DNA from: Lepidonotus clava
Lineage: Eukaryota; Annelida; Polychaeta; Phyllodocida; Polynoidae
Direction of reading: 5' to 3'
Assembly (NCBI GenBank): GCA_936440205.1
Contig: OW387148.1
Coordinates: forward strand, 27,893,961 to 27,957,960
Length of the DNA stretch: 64,000 nucleotides
Of the stretch, positions 55,997 through 64,000 are shown piece after piece. The notes beneath the pieces were generated by a model. The model had not been told where the DNA came from. It did not search any database and worked only from the letters and a program-made list of their open reading frames with translations. Position 1 is the first letter of the stretch. Each line of letters starts with the position of its first letter. The position numbers and the translations under genes are program-made.

Positions 55997-56801
55997 ATAA
56001 GTGAGTGAATATTTCAGTGGGTGAAGCGAGTGACTGAATTATGTGAGTAAAAGGATGAAGTATATGGTTAAGTATAATGACAAAGAATTGAGCGAATGAA
56101 CACATGATCAACTAAGTGAAAGAAAAAATATTGACTCAACATCAGAGGAAGAAGATGGTTGTTCCGTGTTCTATATTTGGGTAACGGAATCTTCGATATG
56201 GACATGGGAAACCTTCAACATGGAATCCAACTCCTAATCTAGTTTCGTAGCTCCCTTAGCCTTATTGACCAATTATAGCTATGATAAATCGTTTTACACT
56301 GATAAAAAGTGTGCTATTCTTAGTCTTTGTCTTAAATCTGATATTATTGGCTCTTTCGATGGGGCTTGATGCGGATTGTGAAACTATGGGCTACCAGCTT
56401 TTATGACGGTATTTGGTGGCACATTTCCCAACAACGGCTCAATATTTGAGATTAGACCCTTCTCATGTTGCGATCATCCTTGAAATCTGATAATATTGCC
56501 TCTTTCGATAGGATAGAATACAGGTTCTGAAACCACGCGCTACGTCCTTTATGACTATATTTGATACAGTGTAGTACATTTTCTTGTATTTATTGAACCA
56601 AAATCATCATATAGATGTTCTTCAATCTAGGTAACAATACAATGTGAATATATTATCAACACAGTCGAATCAATTCTGACATAACAAATCTTATAGATCT
56701 GCTTATAAATATTCATACAGTGTTAATACAGTATCTTTGGTCTAAGTAAAGACTCGGTCATTTTTGACTCAAATTACCACAGAGCAACTGTGATAAGTTA
56801 A

Positions 56802-57167
56802 CCCTTTCCACCCGCCAGATGCTTTGAGGCATCACCAGCAAAAACACGCCAGATGCATTGAGGCATCACCACTGAAAACACGCCAGATGCATTGAGGCAT
56901 CTTTTCAATGAATTCCAAAATAGTGAATTTAAAGCTAAGTATTCAGGATAAAATACCCATTACTGTTCCAAAACACTGAAAACATCCATAATATAGTATA
57001 TCTAACAATAAGAAGGTTGAAAATATGTTTTTATATGTCATATAGAGCATATATAAGGCCTAGATAGGCTCATGTGTGCTATATGTGGCGTATTTTGAGG
57101 CTATTTACTAGAGTACACTGGCAGTCTTTTAAATCATGAATGAAATGTTGGTGGCGTGTGGAAAGGG
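56802..57167. mobile_element. piggyBac-like MITE, CCCTTTCCAC ends, TTAA target
   Basis: TTAA lies directly outside both ends; the left CCCTTTCCACCCGCCA and right TGGCGTGTGGAAAGGG are inverted repeats with one mismatch in 16. CCC termini plus a TTAA duplication is the piggyBac signature. The left interior holds three copies of a 33-bp unit. 366 bp, no transposase. Confidence 0.85.
56813..56895 (+). repeat. 33-bp tandem repeat inside the piggyBac-like MITE
   Basis: CGCCAGATGCATTGAGGCAT (or GCTTTGAGGCAT) recurs three times at 33-34 bp spacing, each followed by CACCA and an A-rich link. Each unit begins with the same CGCCA that forms the inner edge of the terminal repeat. Confidence 0.85.
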
Positions 57168-57365
57168 TTAAGCCATAGTAGCTGTAGTTAGATTATGGTC
57201 TAATCTTTAGATACCTTCTAATTTCATTCTTGAATTAACCCATTTACCAAGTATCTGTATTATTATTTTAGTGGTACATTTACCAACAAAAGTTTAAAAT
57301 TTGAGATCTGACTCTCCTCATCTTGCAATACCTCTGCTCTTACAAGTTACAGAGGCTTTCCTTAA

Positions 57366-57643
57366 AGGCTGTATTCCATAATACTGAAAGTTCAGGCCGC
57401 CGATATTAACCCTCTCCATGGCATCCATACTGGCAGCCACTACTTTCGGTGCATAATCGGCGGCCGAAAGTGAATAATCGTCAGCCAAAAGTGCAATATC
57501 GGCAACCAGTGCAAAATTGGCAGGATATATTTACCAACATGTCGGTAAATTTTATCAGCAATGCTGCCGGTTGTATATCGGCTGTGCCGAATGTATAGTG
57601 ACTACAAATCGGCAGCACACTTTCGGTATGGTGAAGACGGCCT
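57366..57643. mobile_element. AGGC(C/T)-ATTCC family, copy P5 (ATCGGC interior)
   Basis: Left AGGCTGTATTCCATAATAC and right GTATGGTGAAGACGGCCT, flanked by TAA on both sides. The interior repeats ATCGGCAG or ATCGGCGG and AAAGTG in both orientations around a central palindrome TACCAACATGTCGGTA (57532-57547), the same core as in P1 and P2. 278 bp. Confidence 0.75.
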
Positions 57644-58620
57644 TAAAGCAAGGCCAAAAATGATGTATGTAGAGAGTACCCCCTTATTCCCTTCCAGTTG
57701 TTGGGTGATTAGCCAATGGTGTAATCAGTGACACGTAATCACCGGGCTTCTCTCTCTATATAACATATAGTGAGGGTCGAGGGGGAATGCAATACAGAAT
57801 GCATTGGCTTCATCAATAACCAAAACGGCTTCTTTAATAACCAATTGCAAAATGACGCTCGTAAGGCAGTTGTTGTTTTTGCAAGATATGGATTGTTTTT
57901 AGTATCGCAAAAATGTAATGTATGTGGCATAAGACTGATTAGTATGTGTCACTGGCCATGGGTGTTTGTGTACTACATATTTTCGAATGACGTTTGTAGA
58001 GCCTATTAGATTTTATGCTAGCTGTTGTTAAGAAAGGTTATGAATAAAAAGATGCTATTTTGTTATTTGAGAGTACACACATATTTCTACATGTTAAAGC
58101 TAGGGGCTTTATTTTGTAGTGTACCAGAAAAATGCAATATATGGATTGTGTTACATATCACTGCCTTAGTAACACAGGGTATTCTCTGAAGTGACGTTCA
58201 TGGGATCGTTATTTACTTTGCAAAAGTATTACTACCAAAATCTGATTGATTATGTGTGACCACATTTTGTTTATATCAGCGCCAAAGTATAAACTTTGCT
58301 GAAAGACAACTATATAGTCCTTTCTTTTGATCAGATGCTATTCACTTCTCTCATGTGTTAAGTGTCATCAGTTAATGAGTAACACCAACAATTATGCCAA
58401 ACATAACCGTTAAAGGATATCAATCTCGCGATTTTCTTTGAAACCTCCACATGCATAACGACTTACGAATCAATTGACTATGTGAACACTTGTAATGTAT
58501 TTGCTTAAACCACTCCTTTAATTGTAGGCCAATGAGTCGTCCATAAATATACACTTAGACTCATATGAAGGCCTAAGGGTCAAACACAACGGTTGTGTCT
58601 AGATTCCCAACCTCTGATCG

Positions 58621-58816
58621 AAGCTTTTATTCAATGTGCCGATTTTAGCAGCTCTATCGAAAATCGCCAGTTGGAATAAGGGTTAATAATAATCATGCTA
58701 CATATCATTAGAAAGGATTTTCAATTCCCTTTCAAATGATGTGTAACATGCGTGGGTTCCTGTTGTCTTTCTCATTTTTTTTTCAGTAGTAAAATCGCGT
58801 AGTGGAATACGGGCCT
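58621..58816. mobile_element. AGGCC-ATTCC family, copy P6
   Basis: The right end GTAGTGGAATACGGGCCT followed by TAA fits the family; the left end is decayed. The interior has GCCGATTTT and AAAATCGC-type words and the CATTAGAAAGG to TCAAATGAT centre shared with P4. Confidence 0.65.
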
Positions 58817-59806
58817 TAAGACTAGACACAATGGCGGTTGGGATCCGGTACCGGACCTCCGCATAGTGATTTCTTGTCACGTTCAGATGTCTGGTCGGAA
58901 GTAGGGGTCATAATAGGGGATGCTATGTATATTCTTATCTCTAGTCCATAAGTCTTATGAAAAGTCTTTTGTTATAGCTTTACTCCTATAGGAGACATTT
59001 TACGGGGATAAAAACATAAGATTTAGCGTTGGGTTTCAATATGAGGGAAGGTTAACGTTGTTTTTTCATTGTTGTTGTAGAGTTTTATACATTTTGTATA
59101 AAATCCAATGTTGATAGAAACGTTATACGTTGTAGATTTTATAACCAAAAATATGTTCGGGTAAATATAACTTTGAGATGGTGGACAAGGAAATCTAGCA
59201 AAATTAATGGATTTTTTGGGGGACAAAATCACTGTCTATGAATCCCTTGATTAGATTCATTTTTTAAAAAGCCTAATAATTAGGTATTTAGGATCGGCCA
59301 TTAGTGATGTGAGCCATTACCTACTTACATAATCGTCTCTATTAATAGCATACAGAAATAATACCCATCCCAAGGGTCATTGTAGTCATAATGGAATGAG
59401 GTAACCCTCAGGGAATCTAGTGCATCTTTTAGCCTTCAAATGAAGAAATATTACATCTAATAATAAACGAGAGGCACTAAACAAGAGTTAAAATGCACTT
59501 GATAATTTATGCAGATACTATTATTCAATAACCCTCATCGTGTATATTGTTATTGATACCACTGTTAAAGTAGTTCTTTCTGTTAGGTTTCTAATAATAT
59601 TTTCATTGTGGATTCGAAATAGCTTTTTTATCTATACCAGCATAATATCGAACAAACAGTGTATTATATTATAATTAATAGTTGTCGTGAATATCCTGTC
59701 ACAACCATGACAAATATACCACTTTTGAATTGTTTTCTAATTCAAAGAATAGAAACTTTGGGACTGGGGCCAAGCTCAGGTGATTCTATATGGCGTCACG
59801 GGTCAG

Positions 59807-59895
59807 TGACGTCACACTCCAAGTGTGCTTGGAGATTCCACGGACATTAAAATACAAAGTATAGCCTGGAGAGTGTTGGCAACATACATATAAAA
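59807..59895 (+). promoter_or_regulatory. Candidate promoter B: full CRE and TATA box
   Basis: TGACGTCA at 59807-59814 is the perfect palindromic cAMP response element; a further GCGTCACGGG lies just upstream. TATAAAA at 59889-59895 follows 75 bp later. Initiation would be near 59920. The arrangement is typical of CREB/ATF-regulated inducible genes. Regulation by cAMP is inference. Confidence 0.55.
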
Positions 59896-59919
59896 GTCCT
59901 ATATACTACCCCGTTCTAT

Positions 59920-61045
59920 AAGGGTGTACACAAGAGGCCTACTAGGCTGGTTAGGCGCTGGCCTGAAAAGAAAAGGTTCTCAATTTTCACACTTAGATAG
60001 GCGTGTATTGAGGGACGCATCACTTATATATGATATCCAGGATACATATCTATCCTTGTAGTGTACGCATAGGTTGGACGCTCGGCATACAGTAGCGCGA
60101 CCGCTGGGTCATCCGGCTATTTGCACATATATTACCTTACCACCCAGTGACAATCCAGTGACGTCTGCCCATGGCAAACGACGCAGACCCAGGCTCGTTA
60201 TTAAAAGTGGGGCTCTAGGCTACCACGGACACAGGAAAACAGAACTCACTACTCCCCAGACCAGTCTCAAGCAGCATACATCTCTGGATCACTGGGTCTA
60301 CCAATCGTATCTCTGCAGCTGATAACACCAGTGAGTCTGTCCATAAGGATAGGACCATCTTGGATAATATAAGCATTGATCGAGGAATAGAGGCATCATA
60401 CAATACATTCAAAGTGTGTATGCTTTGTTTGCGATATATCAGCTGGTGATCTCTCAGGGAACGGTCACCTGTGTTCCCTGGCCGCTGTGATATAATCTGC
60501 TCGTCTACAACATAATGAGGTATGGTTCGACGTATGGTTTTGTCTGCAGTGTAACATATGGTTGCTGACATACTGTGATATTGTACTGTTACTGGCATGA
60601 GACCAGAGGCTAACCGCATTACTTTTGATCTGTGCCAAAATTACGCTTACTACAGCTGGACCCACACCTTGTAATTAACACACGATGATACTCATCTACT
60701 CTGCAGATAGCTCACCTGTTCAATTCCAACGGGCTCATTAGTACAGGAATTCTGTGACATTAAACTAACGAAGACTACAAAGTGAGAAACCATACAGAAA
60801 GTGCTGGAAGAAACTGCCCACTTATGTACACATGCTGGATACCTGTAGGAGCATAGTTAAGAATTGCAACAAACCCTGGGAGAAAATTGCATCTAGCACA
60901 GACATCCTACGAGAAACCTGCAATTGAAAGAGCCATTCTGTGAGGTCATAGACTGGTCAGCCATCCTTTAAGAAACCCTCAACTGACACACACTTTCTTT
61001 GAGAAACAGCCATTTTGTGAGAAACCATAACTCGTACGGTTTCAC
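59920..61045 (+). other. Probable long 5' leader from promoter B
   Basis: Less AT-rich than its flanks, continuous from the TATA box to the ATG at 61046. It contains upstream ATGs, including an 82-codon ORF (60074-60322) and a 134-codon ORF on the other strand (60215-60619), neither with a recognised domain. A spliced leader cannot be excluded. Confidence 0.4.
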
Positions 61046-61218
61046 ATGATGTTGCTATCAGGAGTCGGGATGACGGCTGTATTCCCACAGAAAACTCTGC
61101 TGCCCCAGTCAACCAGTCTCCCGTCTGTAACAGTTACAGACTGTACAGACTGTACGGATACAAACTGCACAGACTGTTCTTACGGATGGGGCCATGAGGG
61201 GACACTGGGTCAACAGGG
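61046..61218 (+). CDS. First coding exon B of the same unidentified gene
   Basis: ATG ATG then 55 more codons and two bases, ending at the donor GTGAGT. It encodes MMLLSGVGMTAVFPQKTLLP, a Ser/Thr-rich stretch, and then a Cys-rich TDCTDCTDTNCTDC segment. Not clearly a signal peptide; no known domain. The trailing GG plus the G at 63860 gives Gly and the same downstream frame as exon A, which is good evidence that both are alternative starts. Either of the first two Met codons could be used. Confidence 0.6.
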
Positions 61219-63859
61219 GTGAGTTCTCGGTTTATCTTCAAAGAATCACACACTCACTAGACCATATCCTATTGCAACCTTTTGACAATGTTATACATCA
61301 GTTGTATGGTATACAAAAGTCTGGATCTGGCATATGTACATTCACAGACATGTCCTGGAAACTGATATCCTATTGTTCTATTCACATGATCTATATTTAT
61401 TTATAGACGGGTTATACATTTCCATTGGTAGCTTGCATGCTCTGAATATAAAAAAAATATTCTTTTACGAATTGAACAACATGTAGATAGTAGTTAATGG
61501 GTAGCCAGTAAAGCAAAAGTTTTATCTCTTCATCTAAAAACATTACTGACAAATGATTAATAATAACGTTGATTAGCTCTGTATAAGCCCATATTCAGTA
61601 GTTCCCTGAATCTATTTAAACTAGTATATCACTAAAAGATCTAACATAGACTCAGGTAAAAGGGGTCTTAATACCTACATAATTATAGCTATAAAGTGGC
61701 GACAGGACAGAAGAGACTAGGAATTGTACGGGGAAGGAAGGTTGGGATTTGTGGTGGGCTAAAAAAGTGACCGTGTCCTAGAAAGGATGTATCAGTACAT
61801 GAAAAACATTCCCAGAGAGCTTCTGTTCCTTTCAGTAGTGACATTTTGTCATAAATCTGGGAAGGTGTTTATGGTCTTCTGAAAATAATCTCACAGGCAA
61901 AACCAGAATGAAGACACTGACGCTATAGCTATCTATAAAGCTGGCAGAAAAAGTAGAACCATTTATATAGATAAATAAGATATAGAAAATCTTACTTTGT
62001 AAGTCTTTATAGTGGTTAATCCGGTTTTCCCCAACCTTTCCCAACCAATAAGCATTGGAAAACCATCAGAATATCATTTGTGGCTATAGCTATCACGTAT
62101 TTTACACGAAGGCCTGATCCTAATGTGTAAATAGCAATAGCAGAGGGGGCGGAGCATTTGCACAATCACAAAATGCTATTGTGTGCATTAGCAAATTAGG
62201 TGCATGACCAGGCATGCTTGTACATTTTGGACGTGGGACAACTTGTAGAGATACTACTCTCTCTGACTATAGTAAATAACTAGACATCTGAATACCACCC
62301 CCATACATTTGCCATACATATTTCCTTATCTATTTAAAATAAGCTGTCACTGCACAATGACACACTTACATTTTTACACAAAGAACCATAGAACCATAGC
62401 ATATTACTATGTTCATGCATTAGATTATGCATGAAAATAAATATTTCTTATTCTTTTATGGCGTATCATTTTACATGATTATTATAGCATTTAGAATTTT
62501 TGAGTCACAGAAGGAGGCAGGGGGCATACGGTTTTCCCTCTTCATAATGAGTCATAATTCAGGATTTACGACAAATTTGAAAGGAACGGTAATAAGCAGT
62601 GAATTCTAAATTATATACCCTACTGATTGAGTACTTACAGCTGTATTTGGACCAATGTGATGTGGGATGGATTTCAATTTTTTGTTAATGGTTATGTTGT
62701 CTGACATAGAACCTATAGCAAACCCCATCAATGGTAGACCTACCACCTCTCAACCTCAGAAACCTTACTGCCTTTTCGATAAAATCAGAATCAGCAAAAC
62801 TGGTCACGCGATCCTCCCCCACTATGAATCTGCTTTTAATTATCCTAAATTAGTTCAGGCAGCTGTTAAGGTTGGATGGTTAATCATACGATATAGCACA
62901 AAAATGCTTAGGTTACAAAACTGGAATATGCGTAATGCTCATATATTTAACCAATCGATTAACCAGATGAGACCAGAAACCATCATAACCACCTGCTCCG
63001 GGAGGTCCTAATAGAAATAGCGATGATGCCATTACTACGTGACGTCTGACTAACAATACTCCTTGTATTCTTAGGTAACAGGCAACCTGCTATGACTCAT
63101 AAGAATATATTGATTTTATGAGATGATATGAAGGCTATGAACAATGTATCGTATGATAATGAGTAAAGATAGGTTATTGTGGGATGTAAGCATTTACCTT
63201 GTAAACCTAAACAATTACAACTGAAGCCGTGAAGTATAATTTCTCCATTCGCACATAGCCTTTCAATAGACATTCAATGTATAATAATCCTAATCCCACA
63301 CTATGAATTATGAGAAAAGCTCAATTTGAAAAGGAAGGATTGTTGATGCATATATTCTAAAGAATAAATTTAACAAAATGACACCTACAGCCAAGGTTCT
63401 CTTCAAACACGGTTTGAATTAGATATTTTATGGTAGTGGGAGTGCTGACTTTTTGCAGCGCTAAGCCTATTTTCAATCAGTTGATTAGGTCAGGCCATGA
63501 CCAACAGTAGCCCTTTGTAATGTGTTTACAACTAGAGTAGGAAGATTAGACCTCATTGGCATGAGTGGTGTTATCATAGCGTGTTTGACGATAGCATCAT
63601 AGATTTACAACCTATTTACATCTAATTCCTTTAATATAGGGGAACACATTGATTATATCTAATCTGGTGCTTTACCATCTAATATATTTTTGGCCAGGTG
63701 ATACACACTTAAGCATGCTACCTTTTCATGACACCAAGTGCAATTCTTCATGATGTCTGAAATGCCCTTATGACCCTCGTACACTCTGTCATATAATATG
63801 ATCGATAACTACATATCATCATTCAGTTATTAATGTGTGTTTCCTCTTGTTTTCTTCAG
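61219..63859 (+). other. Intron between exon B and the shared exon
   Basis: AT-rich, without convincing exons or repeats. Ends in a TTTCCTCTTGTTTTCTTCAG acceptor. The 114-codon ORF at 62667-63011 has no recognisable domain. Confidence 0.5.
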
Positions 63860-64000
63860 GGTTGAAGCCCAGGACTTAAGCGAGCTGCGTCGCATGACGT
63901 GTCCGGTCGGAGGGCTCTATGGTGACTGTCCCAACCTGAAGGCTCTGGCAGTGAGCTGTCGGCAGGCCAACCAACTATGCCTCTCTACATCCGATGTCCA
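63860..64000 (+). CDS. Shared exon of the unidentified gene (runs off the edge)
   Basis: After a strong polypyrimidine tract and CAG, the frame set by exons A and B reads VEAQDLSELRRMTCPVGGLY and then GDCPNLKALAVSCRQANQLC to the end of the window, with no stop. Four Cys in about 36 residues and an amphipathic look; I do not recognise the family. G+C is higher than the flanking intron, as expected for coding sequence. Confidence 0.72.

Larger units (their letters stand above)
40187..61045 (+). other. Long first intron of the right-hand gene, with promoter B at its end
   Basis: If exon A is real, this is intronic. It contains several mobile elements and repeats listed separately. The stretches 40190-42270, 42900-43550, 43770-45210, 47630-48550, 48770-50455, 52260-53840, 54850-55910, 56000-56790, 57650-58615 and 58820-59800 show no exon-like ORF and no other supported feature. 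Confidence 0.45.

Noticed and set aside
55905-56111. Minus-strand ORF with a Ser-Leu-Thr-His repeat
   Set aside because: It is the translation of the (GAGT)n microsatellite.
60215-60619. 134-codon minus-strand ORF
   Set aside because: No recognisable domain or promoter; it opposes the probable leader of exon B, whose lower AT content makes long chance frames more likely.

Overview
The window is animal nuclear DNA: AT-rich, with short exons bounded by GT/AG splice sites, long introns and intergenic DNA crowded with small inverted-repeat elements, SINEs and minisatellites. The repeat content and frequent taggcct-type words fit a marine invertebrate deuterostome (echinoderm or hemichordate would suit), but nothing here fixes the species.

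Left end (784-9468, + strand): the last five coding exons, stop codon and poly(A) signal of a glycoside hydrolase family 31 alpha-glucosidase of the maltase-glucoamylase / sucrase-isomaltase / acid alpha-glucosidase group. About 171 C-terminal residues are present; the catalytic barrel lies off the left edge. Introns hold MITE-like elements, a SINE-like tRNA-derived unit, a 32-bp minisatellite and a CpG-rich island.

Middle (9.5-39.8 kb): about 30 kb without a recognisable protein-coding gene. It holds three LTR-like fossils of one family, two families of inverted-repeat elements with 3-bp target duplications, a SINE with a 13-bp target duplication, a Penelope-type hammerhead motif and clusters of E-box, ETS and NRF-1-like sites.

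Right part (39.85-64 kb, + strand): the 5' end of a second gene that I cannot name. There are two candidate promoters and two candidate first coding exons, at 40086-40186 and 61046-61218. Both end in the same phase and both fit the acceptor at 63860, so they look like alternative first exons of one gene about 20 kb apart. The upstream promoter has an RFX-type X-box, a CCAAT box and a TATA box; the downstream one has a full cAMP response element and a TATA box. The gene runs off the right edge.

The most unusual signal is a set of elements with shared ends and usually a 3-bp target duplication (termini AGGCCATATTCCAC). Their interiors are filled with one short word repeated in both orientations, and the word differs from copy to copy while the ends, and in some copies a central palindrome, stay the same.
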